Positions 37,536 through 49,084 are shown, counted from the stretch's first letter. The stretch: DNA of 64,000 nt from Riptortus pedestris (GCA_019009955.1 CM032231.1:109919501-109983500), one strand, 5' to 3'. Notes: generated from the letters alone by a model not told the origin. Translations and numbers: made by a program.

Positions 37536-38147
37536 GAGAATACTTCACTGCGGCTGTCTGTACACCTGCTTCTCTAGATATCCATAAACTAGATATAATT
37601 TTTTTTTTAGCGTCTGATTCATTTATTTCGAACTTAGTCTATTAGTTAATGAGTCTAATCCCTGCAGGCGAACCTCATCGTGAACTTGGATCCTAATTGA
37701 AGCCTGCCTACATAATCGACATCCATATTTGAGGCTGTGTCCCAAACCTCCAAGCTATAACTGAAGCTATGAATAGCCAACTCGGTTCGGGGCCTATCAA
37801 TATTAAACACTCAGGGCTCCGAGGTTGCGCCTCGCCCCAAAACCCGAACTGGTTCGGTGACGGATTAAAACCTTCGTCAATCAAGGGATGGAGAGCAAAC
37901 AGATCAGAATGGCAGTGGTTCAGTCTTCTAGGTGGCGAGCCATTATGACAGAGAAGTATGAAAGAAGGCATATCTCTGCGATGGAAGTTGTTCATTAAAA
38001 CGGTAGAGTACACTCGAGGCAATGCTTCATCTTCAGGGCATGGTACAATAAATAATATATAATTTGACTGTAATTCTTAAAATGAAACAAATACGCCCTC
38101 TCCCATACTGGCTTTTCACATTATCATCTTGCGTCCAGAATTTAACG
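37536..38147. other. unassigned, relatively GC-rich DNA
   Basis: The minus-strand frame 37708-38022 (104 codons) is Pro-, His- and Trp-bearing with a hydrophobic C-terminal stretch (LFIASVIAWRFGTQPQIW). Composition differs from its neighbours and it might be a piece of a gene or of an unrecognised transposon; no known domain seen. Confidence 0.3.
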
Positions 38148-38269
38148 TTTTATCAGATTTCACTTAAGGGAAATCAGCGATTGGCGTAGTTCTTATGACG
38201 TGAATTTTGAAAAAAATTCTCCAAAGTCCCGATCCTACCCAGGAGATGACGAAAATGACGTTCGTTGAA

Positions 38270-38321
<52 letters not shown>

Positions 38322-38328
38322 ATAGTGT
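38148..38328 (-). mobile_element. TCCGTC-family 3' half
   Basis: 3' hairpin, 3' block, (TA)n, then cut by the LTR-like segment. Confidence 0.75.
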
Positions 38329-38615
38329 TGCGAAAATTAAATACATGAAAAATTAACACAGAGATAGTCACCTATTTGGGAAGCACGGAGGATATAAAAG
38401 CGTGCCGCTCGTCCTCGGCAATACCAGTCCAGATCTCGAAGAGTCCAGGCAATTCCGCTTTCATGTTTTCCGGCAAGCTATAAAAAGGGACGCTCCATGC
38501 CCCGAGCCAGTTAGTTTGATCTCAGCTGTCTTCAAGTAATCATAAGTGACATCTGTCCTTCATATCGAAATTTGAAAACTTTTCTTTGATATCGCAGCAC
38601 GTTCGTGACGCAATG
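38329..38615 (+). promoter_or_regulatory. solo-LTR-like segment with two TATA/initiator sites
   Basis: A GC-richer block starting TGTTGCGAAAATT right after a (TA)n tract and ending near GTGACGCAA. It holds GGATATAAAAGCG followed about 30 bp on by ACCAGTCC, and GCTATAAAAAGG followed about 30 bp on by CCAGTTAG, two core-promoter-like pairs. This is compatible with a solo LTR, but no target duplication or internal region is visible. Confidence 0.4.
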
Positions 38616-38620
38616 TTCCG

Positions 38621-38755
38621 GTTTTAGCAGAGTTCCCTGAAATCAGATATTGAGGTCGTACTCATGGCGTGATTTTCGAAAAAAATCCTAAAATGTCCAT
38701 TGAACGTACCGATGAATGACGAAAATGGTCCGCTCAAAATTATATATACACACAG
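38621..38755 (-). mobile_element. TCCGTC-family 3' fragment
   Basis: Hairpin half-deleted (AGTTCCCTGAAATCAG); ends at a short TATATACACA. Confidence 0.72.
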
Positions 38756-39240
38756 GGTGTCCCAAATCCCGTTCCACCCCCTCTGAGGTGCCCCTGGACC
38801 CTCTTCTTTAAACTTTCCGCCCATATATAAAGCAGCCCAGGTCACCCGACAGTTACTTAGTGCGTTTAGTGCAGTGTTTTTTAGTTTCAGTGCAGTGCAA
38901 TGTTCATGTGAAGATCAGTGCAGTGCAGTCCTCATGTGAAGATGAGTGTAGTGTCGTGTTTTTTTTTGTGAAGACCAGTGCAGTGCCGTGTTTTTGAGAA
39001 GATCATTGCTGTCGGATGTCATGTGAACTTCAGTGATTCGCTTGATCGTGAGTTATTGTACTGTGCAATATGGAGCCAAGTTATCAGTACATATTGTGGG
39101 TAGTAGTAAAGAATAATTTACCAAGTGTGTAGTGCATCGTCAATTGTTAAAAACGCCAGAGGTTGTGCGCTTAATTTTCCAATCCAAAAGAACTGTAATT
39201 ATCAAAGTTCATTATTTTTGAATTAAACTTAACAATGTAT
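38755..39240 (+). repeat. promoter-like repeat with 28-bp subrepeats, copy 2
   Basis: Starts CACAGGGTGTCCCAAATCCC. CCCATATATAAAGCAG lies about 30 bp before CGACAGTTACTTAGTG (core-promoter-like). Then come about four copies of a GTGAAGATCAGTGCAGTG-type subrepeat, and GAGTTATTGTACTGTGCAAT shared with the copy at 11335. It could be an LTR or a 5' UTR. Confidence 0.5.
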
Positions 39241-39252
39241 TTAAAATGAGAT

Positions 39253-39310
39253 AAATGATAACCCTTGCCAATTAGCCTAGTAGCAAAAAGTGGAAGCAAA
39301 TACATAATAA
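39253..39310 (+). mobile_element. SINE 3' fragment, degenerate
   Basis: GATAACCCTTGCCAATTAGC followed by AGCAAAAAGTGG matches the SINE 3' body. Confidence 0.5.
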
Positions 39311-40370
39311 TTACAGCAATATTTTAAATGTTGTTTATGTTAATGTTATATTTATTTGTTGATGTTCATCAAGGCAAAGCCCACGTGAAATATCGGGTCC
39401 ATCTGCTCAAGATCTTTTTTTTGCCAAATTTTTTGCAAGTAGTATATTAACGACTTTCAGCAGCTAAGACATTCGTGAGTTTCAATTTCGTCTTGGCATA
39501 AATTTATACATATGTAAACTCTTGGTGTTCCAAAAGGCCGATCACATTATACATCAGAACAGGAAATCTTAAAAAGTATTTTCTTTGAGTGTTTTTGTAT
39601 TTCATTAACTATTATTGACTGTAAATTGTTTACCAAGTAATATTTTGCAATTTAACTTTTATTACGTTTTACTCACACGAATAGGTGAAGGAGTCGAGAG
39701 CTTTGGACTATAATTTGTTGCTTTTATATAGATGATACCTGACTATCTTTTTCCATCAAGACAGATCTACAGTACTATATACAAACCTCTTGAGATCCTA
39801 GGTTCGTGCGCAAACACTATTCCTGCGATTAATGATGCCCCGACTTCCTTCTTTCAGTGACACTGATAAACATGGTCCCAGGTGCGGAAAATTGTTTATT
39901 CTTTTAAACCGAAGGAAGTGATGCCCGTATTTTACTGAGAAAGCTCATTTTCGTGCTGAAATCCAATTCAAAGCTGGAAGCGCAGTTATAAATATTCCTT
40001 AAGATCTCAAGATTTTCGGATAAACTGCACTTTTCATTTATAATAAAGGGTTCCTATTTATCCGACTTCTTTTGTATGACTATGCTCTATTTCTACATTT
40101 TATTCCTACTAGATCATAGAATAATTCATTTAGGCTGTACAGAGAATTGTTTATTTATTTTAAAGAGGGATAGTCATCCATTCATTTCACTCCTTGTCTG
40201 ATTTACATTCTTGTAGTAATATTTTACTTAATATAATTAATTTGTTAAACGTTTTTACGACATAAATAAAAACTCAGTCTATTTTAATAGATTTTGTTGG
40301 TTTATAACACTTTTTAACTTTGAAAAAAAAGTCTTAAACATGAAAAAAATCTTGATAGTCGTACAATGAA
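39311..40370. other. unassigned DNA
   Basis: No gene, repeat or RNA recognised beyond the SINE piece at its left edge. Confidence 0.5.
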
Positions 40371-41086
<716 letters not shown>

Positions 41087-41402
41087 ACGTAACAGAAATG
41101 ACTAAAGTACTTCCAGACATGAATCATTTTTAAAATCAATATGTCCTTCAGGAGAATTCAAACATAAATATCAATGATAAGATTGATTCATAAGACAAAT
41201 ATTAAGAAGATATGTCAAACATAGATGAAAAGGGGCTTCAGAGTCAATAAAAAGATATTCCATGAAGGCATAAATTATGGTTGAAGTTAAAGTTTTGACA
41301 TCAGAAGAATATAAAAACTCCTTTAAAAATTCGAATAAGTGGATAATATAATTCACTACAATTGTAGAACATTACTTTATCATCAAGGTTGGTTATGTGA
41401 GT
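41087..41402. other. unassigned DNA
   Basis: A 61-codon minus-strand frame (41171-41356) without known motif; nothing else. Confidence 0.4.
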
Positions 41403-41712
41403 TTTAGCAGATTTCCCTTAAGGGAAATCAGCTATTGAGGTCGTAGCGCAATTTTTGTTTGATCGTCACCAAACTCGGTATTTAATCGTTTGATATAAAA
41501 AGGAAGATCAGGTTCGTTAACGACTGAAATCGAACCTGTGGAAGGGAGGGGGGGGGGTTAAAGAGAAGGATTTTCGAAAATTCAAAATATCTCCGTTACA
41601 ATACGTCGGATCAAAAAAGTATATAGAACTAATCGTATTGCAAATTAAATTTACTATAAATATTGTTATGTTTATTTATTCCCTATCTTGAATATTAACC
41701 GAGATATTTGCA
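41403..41712 (-). mobile_element. TCCGTC-family element, 3' block and (TA)n deleted
   Basis: Hairpin and ATTGAGGTCGTA join directly to GCGCAATTTTTGTTTGATC; ends in the core. Confidence 0.8.
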
Positions 41713-41713
41713 T

Positions 41714-41837
41714 TTTTAGCAGATTTCTCTTAAGGGAAATCATCAATTGAGGTCGTACTCATGACGCGAGTTTCGAAAAATTTCTTCAAATGTCCATCGA
41801 TCCTACCCAGGAGATGACGAAAATGAGGTCCGTTCAA

Positions 41838-41893
<56 letters not shown>

Positions 41894-42445
41894 CTTTTAA
41901 CGCTCTAGCGGTCGCAATTTTTGTTTGATCGTTACCAAACTCGGAATTTAATTGTTTTATGTAAAAAGGAAGATCAAGTTCGTTAATGGCTGAAATCGGA
42001 CCAGTGGGAGGGGGGGGTTTAGAGGGGGGATTTTCGGAAAATTACGGAAATATCTCCGTTATTATGCGTCAGATCGAAAAATTGTATAGAATAAATCTTA
42101 TTGCAAATTACATTTACTATAAATATTGTTTTATACATTTATTCTGTATCTTGAATATTAACCGAGATATTTGCATTTGTATTCTGAGTGTGGTCACCAG
42201 TAGGCTGTTCGGACTTCCCGCCGAGAGATCTGGCGGCCGTTTCTATAACTATTCGTCCCTCGTGAATAGGTTTAGAGGTTAGGTTAACTGTTTTTGGGGG
42301 CTAGAAACTACTGGGTTATTACGCCCTAAATAATGTTTTAAGTTTAGAGGTTTCTTACTACTACAGTTGTTATTAGGCAGATTTCTCTATTGTAAAACTT
42401 CACGTGGGAAATCTGCTTAGTTTACGCAGCCCCTGCGTGACGGAC
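41714..42445 (-). mobile_element. TCCGTC-family element, module A, complete
   Basis: Follows the previous copy at its core edge. Right end GACGGACTTTTG touches the 101-bp inverted-copy segment. Confidence 0.87.
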
Positions 42446-42546
42446 TTTTGTGTCTCTCCATCGTCCTATGCTGTTCGGCTGTCGTCCGCATTCTCTAAGA
42501 AGTCAGTGTGACTGCTACAGGTAGGACAGACAATATACTTGAGCTT
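42446..42546 (-). repeat. 101-bp segment, inverted partner of 36610-36710
   Basis: Same content in opposite orientation, again abutting the 5' end of a TCCGTC copy, but one with module A instead of B. Confidence 0.9.
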
Positions 42547-43147
42547 CGCCGGCTAAAAGGGAACAGTGGTATACCTCCCGCCATATAATTCCAACGAGGT
42601 CAACGTCAGGCCATGCCAGTTATACCAAAGAAGTCCAAGACATCAAGAGTGGCCATTAGCAATTATTATTATTTACTTAAAGGCATTAGAAATATTTAAT
42701 TGAGATTTTTATTATTAGATTATTTTATTCAGAAATCGAATTTTATTTGTTTATTTTTGTATTGATGTAATAGAGCCTATTTTGTTGGGCCTTTTATAGT
42801 TGACAGCTAGTGCACTTCATTATTGAAAGCATCACTCATACATTCATATCCATTTTTTTCTACAGGAAACAACTGTCAACGTTCAGATGAAAACAATAAA
42901 TAATATAATGATAAATTAAAAAAAAATTATATTCTTTTATTACACAGATACTGTTGCCTGAATTGTAATTATTTAAAAAATTCGTTTTCATTTAAATGAT
43001 TTATATCTAATATACAATTTTTTTTAAGTTTTAAATTTCTGGTAATAATAGTTCAAAGTAATTGTTTTGATTTATTTTACAAATGTGGTATACATAACAC
43101 ATGCACACATATCCTGTTTGTTTTCCTAATGTTCTTAATGACAAAAA
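42547..43147. other. unassigned DNA
   Basis: A GC-richer first 110 bp (GCCGGCTAAAAGGGAACAGT), then AT-rich. Nothing recognised. Confidence 0.5.
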
Positions 43148-43584
43148 GTCCGTCACGCAAGGCCAGCGTAAACTAAGCAGATTTCCCACGTGAAGGTTTA
43201 AAACAGAGAAATTTCACGAGAGCCGAGCAATCAAGGAAACGTCCGAACGAGCTTTTGGGGGGAAAGTCACTCTCGTCCGTTAACCGTCAATTTAATAAAA
43301 ATGCAAATATCTCAGTTAATATTCAAGATAGAGAATAAATGTATATAACAGTATTTATAGGAAATGTAATTTGCAATAAGATTGATTCTGTACAATTTTT
43401 CGATCCGATGTATAGTAACGGAGATATTTCGAATTTTCGAAAATCAACCCCTCTAAACCCACCCTCCCACTGGTCCGATTTCAGCCGTTAACAAACTTGA
43501 TGTTTCTTTTTACATAAAACGACTAAATATCGAGTTTGGTAACGATTAAACAAAAATTGCGACCGCTAGAGTGGTAACAGACAA

Positions 43585-43638
<54 letters not shown>

Positions 43639-43796
43639 TTTTGAACGGACCTCATTTTCGTCATCTACTAGGTAGGATCGATGGACATTTGAAGAAAAAT
43701 TTCGAAAATTCGAACACAACCGACGAAATTCGTTTCGAAATTTCAACATGAGTACAACCTCAATAGCTGATTTCCCTTAAGGGAAATCTGCTAAAA
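43148..43796 (+). mobile_element. TCCGTC-family element, module D, complete
   Basis: Carries an extra 37-bp stretch in the 3' block (GAACACAACCGACGAAATTC...) whose ends mirror GAAATTTCG. Confidence 0.85.
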
Positions 43797-43968
43797 AAGT
43801 TAAGCACGTATTTTATCTGAATTTTATTCTTCATAACATAACATAAAAGCATATCTTCTATGAAAAGCATTCACAGAAACATCTGTTTCACCTAACCTAA
43901 ATCTTCCATTTGGAGTGAAGTTATTATTCAAATCGGTATCTTAGCCAAAGAGGTCATTTTTGGGGCTC

Positions 43969-44192
43969 AGGTTAGACATGTGAGTTAAATAAAGCTTTGC
44001 CCTTAATTTCACATGGTAAACCTAGAGAAGCGAGTTCGATTCCCGCCTGTGCAAATAGGAATTTATTTAGTGATGAACTCATTAAATAAAATCTTTTGTA
44101 CCACCCTAGTTAGAAAAGGGTAACAACCTGTAGATAACCCGCCCAAATTAGCCATACTAGAATAACGTGGACGTTAATAAATAATAACAATA
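43969..44192 (+). mobile_element. tRNA-related SINE copy
   Basis: Same head (TTTGGGGCTCAGGTTAG), B box GCGAGTTCGATTCCCGCC, body and tail as the 47313 copy, with scattered differences and small indels. Confidence 0.85.
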
Positions 44193-44819
44193 ATCTTGTA
44201 AGGCTTCCTAGTCGGTAAAAGGCAACCATACAAGGGAACGGAATAAATAAACTAGTTTAACGGTAAGTCATTTGGCAATCCGCCTTGAATTATGACTTGA
44301 AAAACCTTAGCATTGAGTCTTCAAATTTCATTGAGAATTACTTGAGTTACAAAGGGAATGTTATCCTTGGATCCCTTTCTCTCTCCCCTATGTTGACCAA
44401 TTAAGGGGGAGTAAACATTTAAATGAGCTAAGTCCTGGAGAGCTTATTTAAGCATTACACTGTTAATCCAAAAGATTTAACTTAGTTAAGCTAAATGAGA
44501 GAGTAAATAACATTAAAGGAGGCTCCTTAGATCTCTGATATGGAAAGGTTAAGACAGCTGATTCCACGGCAGTGAACCCTTTATTCCTATCGCTTTTGAA
44601 GATTTCTCCTGTCCTCCGCTTTTATTTTGGATTATCCTCCAACGAACTAGAGATGACACAGGTATCAGTATATAGGAACAGGGTTTCTAATTAAATATAA
44701 AACTTAATAGAAAAGGGAATCATGTTTATGAGGTTCGAGTGAATTATCATATCACGACAAATCCTTAACACACGAGTATTCCTTAAAATATTCTAAACTT
44801 AATAAATGACTGATTTTTG

Positions 44820-44822
<3 letters not shown>
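44193..44822. other. unassigned DNA
   Basis: No gene recognised between the SINE and the (TA)n at 44823. Confidence 0.5.
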
Positions 44823-44874
<52 letters not shown>

Positions 44875-44879
44875 ATATT

Positions 44880-45142
44880 AATTTCAGACCTCCCTTATAA
44901 CCCCCACTTATGTTTGTCTTAGAGAATATTAATATAGCCTAAAGTCTAAGTTGGGCTGGTAGTAATATACATACCAAGTTTCATAAAATTCGGTTCAGCC
45001 GTTTATGCGTGAAAAGGTAACAAACAAACAAACACACAAGAAAGAAACAAAATGCAGTTATGGTGTCTATGACGTGTGAAACGAAAATTTATCGTGAAAA
45101 TTCGCGAAAAAAATCAATGTACAGACAGAGGTTACAATTTTA
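44880..45142 (+). mobile_element. CTAGCTC-type element, 5'-truncated
   Basis: Starts in the terminal unit (CCTCCCTTATAACCCCCAC) after (TA)n at 44823-44873, then GGTTCAGCCGTTTATGCG, CAAA tract and the usual 3' end. Confidence 0.75.
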
Positions 45143-45219
45143 TATATTGTATATATAGATTTATATATTCTTCAAATTTTATGGCAAGGGTCTCCAATAA
45201 AAAAATATTTATTTCGGTG

Positions 45220-45290
45220 CAAACTATATTGCAACTGCCCTACATGTTTCGTGGCTTATTTGCCACCTCATCAAGGGCTATCCCTTTGAA
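45220..45290 (-). ncRNA. hammerhead-ribozyme-like core, probably dead
   Basis: The minus strand reads TTGATGAG, GTGGC-AAATAA-GCCAC, GAAAC: the core order of a hammerhead with a perfect 5-bp stem II. The invariant first C of CUGAUGA is U here, which should abolish cleavage. Penelope-like elements are known to carry such motifs in their terminal repeats. Confidence 0.4.
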
Positions 45291-45357
45291 AAGAAGTATA
45301 AAAAATAAATGATTAATAACATTAATTTAACACATCCCTTAATAATTCTTTTGCTAT

Positions 45358-45443
45358 ATATTGTATTCGTAGGTGCATTCATCTATAATATATTTATTGA
45401 ATCTAATTATAAATTGCTTCTTATATTTCTGAAGTGCTCGTTT
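45358..45443 (-). pseudogene. short C-terminal coding piece downstream of GIY-YIG
   Basis: The minus strand reads KRALQKYKKQFIIRFNKYII and DECTYEYNI before a stop. It lies directly after the inserted transposon and may be the displaced end of the Penelope-like ORF; alternatively it is chance. Confidence 0.3.
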
Positions 45444-45449
45444 ACTATT

Positions 45450-46346
45450 TGAAGACCACAGGCAAAGAACTTTCTAAATCAATATTTTTCCAAAATGAGG
45501 TTTTCGCCCTATCTAGTAGCTAAGGCCGAGTACTACAACCCAGTCTCCTCATCAAGGGGAAAGAACATTCTGTGCCACTGTTATTAAAGCTGGAAAAAAT
45601 CATATACAGGGAAATATCATTCTATGTTCAACCAGCTGATTGATTTACAGTGGAAGAATATTCTATGTCACTATCAGCTGTTCAAGTTACTTTAAAATAA
45701 CATTCAATGTTTAGCATGACCTCACAGTTTAACGTACTTTGTTGTCAGTGATTGTGGGTTGTTTAAATCAATACATTGAATTTTAACTTAATATTAATAG
45801 TGGATAGTGATCAAAATGACTGATAACGACGAAAATATTACTGCAATGGCTACAACAAAGAGGAAATATGGAAGAATATCAGACGCAACGAAGAGAATCC
45901 GTGCCATGTCACACATGCCTGGTGATCCGTGTAATTGTAAGCGCTATAAATGCTTTGAAATAATCAAAGAAAAGAAAAGAGACGAACTATTGAAACAATT
46001 TAATCTAATGGCTACTTATATTCTTTGACATTTTTAATGTGTTCTTATGTAAAGTTTATAAATTCCCAATAACCTATGTATGGACATAGGATGTTATTTC
46101 CATGTTTCAACTGACAGACTGTTTTTTATGACATTATGTTTGATTTATTTTTTTAAAATAAAAATAACCAAAAATGGAGATTGAACAATTTTATTTCGAA
46201 TTTAAATCTATTTGATGAGTACAAAAAAAATTTATTGTTCAATAAATATCAATTCTCAATTTTCATATGACGTTTCAAAGACTAATTTTCAATTTACTCA
46301 AAAGTAAGAAAAAGTGACTTAGAATGTTCTTTGCCTGGGGTCTTCA
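45450..46346 (+). mobile_element. inverted-repeat DNA transposon of unassigned superfamily
   Basis: An 897-bp element with termini TGAAGACCACAGGCAAAGAA and, inward from the right, TGAAGACCCCAGGCAAAGAA, similarity continuing to about 35 bp. The subterminal motif GAACATTCT..G.CACT recurs at the right end, near 45568 and near 45656, with weaker copies near 45612 and 45700. The target duplication is not resolved (possibly 2-3 bp of A/T). It interrupts the Penelope-like remnant and encodes one small ORF. Confidence 0.78.
45816..46028 (+). CDS. small Cys-containing ORF inside TIR element
   Basis: A 70-codon ORF from an ATG in the context CAAAATG (good for insects) to TGA at 46026-46028. The N-terminus is acidic, then there is a basic stretch TTKRKYGRISDATKRIR, then PGDPCNCKRYKCFEIIKEKK and a hydrophobic end. 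The CNCxxxKCFE segment followed by a charged helix resembles the N-terminal region of some large uncharacterised arthropod transposon proteins, so this may be the surviving first exon or DNA-binding part of a transposase. I cannot name the family. The position between matching inverted repeats supports a mobile origin. Confidence 0.45.
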   Translation: MTDNDENITAMATTKRKYGRISDATKRIRAMSHMPGDPCNCKRYKCFEIIKEKKRDELLKQFNLMATYIL

Positions 46347-46560
46347 TTTTCATTACGTTGTGACTGTCCTCACTGAGTAGGTAGATGGTACTGAGACGTT
46401 CCCGAGGTAGGTTAAGTCAGCTGACTAAAAATCGATTATTTACGAGTCAAACTTGAACTCGATTATTTCGCGTCATAATTTAAAATCGATTAATTTAAGA
46501 TAAAATGTTTACGGCCCTCTTTCTATTTTTTATTATGTGAATGTTCTCTTATATTTTCCA

Positions 46561-46850
46561 TTTACGATTATTTCTTTCCTTATCAAATATTTGAACTTTT
46601 TGAATATTAAAGGTGTGTTTCCTGGAGAAAGAATTATCCGTCAAAACAGTTTTATTTTCATTATTGTCTATACTTTTTACGTGTTGCTTTAACCTTTTAT
46701 TCGGCAGCTGTGAGGATTCACCAATAAAAGTTCCATTGCAGGTGTTACAGCTAATTTCATAGGTATTATATTTAGATTTTGATTCAGTTACTTTATATAT
46801 AATTCTACTAAAGATTTTCTTGTATTTTATTGATATATTTCCAGGCTATA
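46561..46850 (-). pseudogene. GIY-YIG endonuclease-type fragment (Penelope-like)
   Basis: The minus strand reads ISIKYKKIFSRIIYKVTESK, NTYEISCNTCNGTFIGESSQ, LPNKRLKQHVKSIDNNENKT, then SFSRKHTFNIQKVQIF and a stop. The pattern Y.I.C..C...(Y/F)IG.(T/S)...L..R...H is the GIY-YIG nuclease module that Penelope-like elements carry after the reverse transcriptase. It would nick target DNA during integration. Only the C-terminal part is visible. Confidence 0.72.
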
Positions 46851-47312
46851 TTACATACCTCATTAAAAATTAGTTTCAGTTTTCTATATCTTTGTGGGTG
46901 ATAGTTGAAAGAATAGAACGGGTGTAATTTTATTTTATCTATGTTTTCTTTTAATTGGTTTTTACTATTTTGATAAAATGTAAGTATTAAGTTTATTATT
47001 TTTTTTAATAAATAATCTCTTAAAGCTTTTTTTGGGGTGGGGGATTTATTATGTGATCGACTACATTTTCCCCTCTTTTTCTTATTTACTAAGATTTGTG
47101 AAGATTTTAAGGAATGCTCGACACATTTTTGACACGTGTGCGACCTCAAAGCCTCAAGCCTCGGGGAAAAGGTGTGATATTAAGAATTTATTTCAAGCAG
47201 ATTTCTATGAAGGGAAAGAAAGTTTTGGTATTGTACTCTTGGCGTGGTTTTTCAAAGAATTTCCTTCATATGGACGAGGAAAGAATTATTGGTTTTAATC
47301 AATAGATATATT

Positions 47313-47547
47313 TGGGGCTCAGGTTAGCCATGCGAGTTAAAGCGTTGACCTTTGTCTCACATGGTAAACCTAGAGTGGCGAGTTCGATTCTTGCCCGGGC
47401 AAAGGAAATTATTTAGTGACGAAATTCATTAAATAACGTCCTAAAATCCCACCCTGGCTAGAAATGGGTGGTGACCTGTAGATAACCCGTCCCGATTGGC
47501 CTAAGTTGCAAAAAGTGGACGTTAATAAATAAATAAAATAAATAAAT
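47313..47547 (+). mobile_element. tRNA-related SINE, full length
   Basis: 235-bp element with a tRNA-like head: GGGGCTCAGGTTAGCCATGC, an A-box-like GCGAGTTAAAGCG, then B box GAGTTCGATTC. The body has ACCTGTAGATAACCCGTCCC and the tail is (TAAA)n. It is flanked by a perfect 16-bp duplication AATCAATAGATATATT at 47297-47312 and 47548-47563, the signature of LINE-mediated insertion. It is the reference copy for the other SINE pieces here. Confidence 0.9.
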
Positions 47548-47563
47548 AATCAATAGATATATT

Positions 47564-47918
47564 CGCCAGCTGACTGTTTTATGTAGGTAGGTATGTATCA
47601 TTTTGCAATCGTGGTCTTCGGGTATTGACTGTGTGCTACATACTTTTGCCCGACGTTTTTCCTAGACATACTTCCAGCTTCCTCTAGCCTTTCTTTGAGA
47701 CTCAAGAGTACTTTCCCCCCCCCCTTTTTTTATTCCTGACACTCCAAAATAAAACAAAAATTAGTAAAAATTGAAAATACTGCATTACTTCTACCACAGG
47801 GGGAGGGGCGGCTGGTTATGACTAACATTAATGTGCCGGGGAGTCATTATAAAGCGTGTGCCTAGTGTGCTTATTTAGTTGACCAGGTTGTTGTACACTA
47901 AAGAGTTTTTTTTTCTTT
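47564..47918. other. unassigned DNA
   Basis: C-run at 47718-47726; nothing else. Confidence 0.5.
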
Positions 47919-48042
47919 TTAGCAGATTTCCCTTAAGGGAAATCAGCTATTGAGGTTGTACTCATGACGGGATTTTCGACATTTTTCTTCAAATGTCCAT
48001 CGATCCTACCTAGTAGATGACGAAAATGAGGTCCGTTCAAAA

Positions 48043-48100
<58 letters not shown>

Positions 48101-48232
48101 GGACGAGATTGACTTTCCCGCCCAAAGCTCGTTCGGCCGTTTCCTTGATTGCTCGGCTCTCGTGAAATTTCTGGATTTTAAACCTTCACGTGGGAAATCT
48201 GCTTAGTTTACGCAGCCCCTGCGTGACGGACA
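47919..48232 (-). mobile_element. TCCGTC-family element, module D, core deleted
   Basis: (TA)n is joined directly to module D (GGACGAGATTGACTTTCCC), removing the whole core. Confidence 0.82.
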
Positions 48233-48544
48233 TTTATTCTTCTTTCAAATAGCCGCACCATGGTTTGTTATGACCAGCTAAATCCACAGGGAATTGGAGG
48301 TTGCTCCTATTTCAGTTCACATTCAACAACTTGTAAGGAAATATCATTGCAGCCTTCCGATGTCAAGTGGAGCCACCCATAATAATTTAGGTGCAATGAC
48401 TGAAGGACGACTACGTCCGAGGCTGTACCAAAATCTCTTAAATTTGTGACAAATTACATACGTAAAATAATACTTATGTATGGGTCCAAATAAATTTTCT
48501 TTCTCTTCTCTTCTGAGTCCGGCCAAATCATACCAACAGCAAAA
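48233..48544. other. unassigned DNA
   Basis: A 60-codon minus-strand frame without known motif. Confidence 0.4.
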
Positions 48545-48734
48545 AAGAAATTAATAAGATTGGTACTATACAAGTTTTCGATCCAATGATTTCCCCTCTA
48601 AAGCCCCCCCCCCTCGCTCCCACTGGTCCGATTTCAGCCATTGACGAACTTGATCTTCATTTTTACATAAAACGATTAAAACTCGAGTTTGGCAACGATC
48701 AAACAAAAATTGCGACCGCTAGAGGCGTAACAGG

Positions 48735-48775
<41 letters not shown>

Positions 48776-48800
48776 ATATATATATATTATACATATATTA
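48545..48800 (+). mobile_element. TCCGTC-family core fragment
   Basis: From AATAAGATTGGTACTATACA through (TA)n; no termini. Confidence 0.78.
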
Positions 48801-49084
48801 GCAGGGGCTGCGTAAACTAAGTAGATTTCCCAAGTGAAGTTTTACAATAGAGAAATCTGCATACTGGTAACACAACACCACCGTGATTAAATACAAACGG
48901 TAATGAGAAATCTTTCAATTAATTAAAATAAATTCCAACTGAAACGGCTTCTGAATTGGAAGAATAATTTATATTTTAATAACCAAAATTTTAGTCCATT
49001 TTTGAGGTGCTGGATGGTGAAGGAATTATATCTCAGGTAAGAATAAACGCCTCGTTCCTTCACTATTCTTTATTCGTTGTGACA

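Larger units (their letters stand above)
45160..47150 (-). mobile_element. Penelope-like retroelement remnant, interrupted
   Basis: Minus-strand remnant inferred from a GIY-YIG-type coding piece at 46561-46850, a short C-terminal frame at 45358-45443, and a terminal segment with a hammerhead-like core at about 45220-45290, all on the same strand and in the right order. It is split by an inverted-repeat transposon at 45450-46346. Upstream sequence to about 47150 is T-rich and degenerate, and I cannot place a reverse transcriptase there. Confidence 0.6.

Noticed and set aside
43969..44060. A functional tRNA gene near GTTCGATTC
   Set aside because: Same SINE family as 47313; B box only in context of the repeat.
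46808..47149. 113-codon minus-strand frame as an independent gene
   Set aside because: Lys/Ile-rich, overlaps the Penelope-like remnant in another frame and has no recognisable domain.
47313..47400. A functional tRNA gene
   Set aside because: The promoter boxes belong to a SINE head; no cloverleaf with an acceptor stem could be drawn, and the element has a (TAAA)n tail and duplications.
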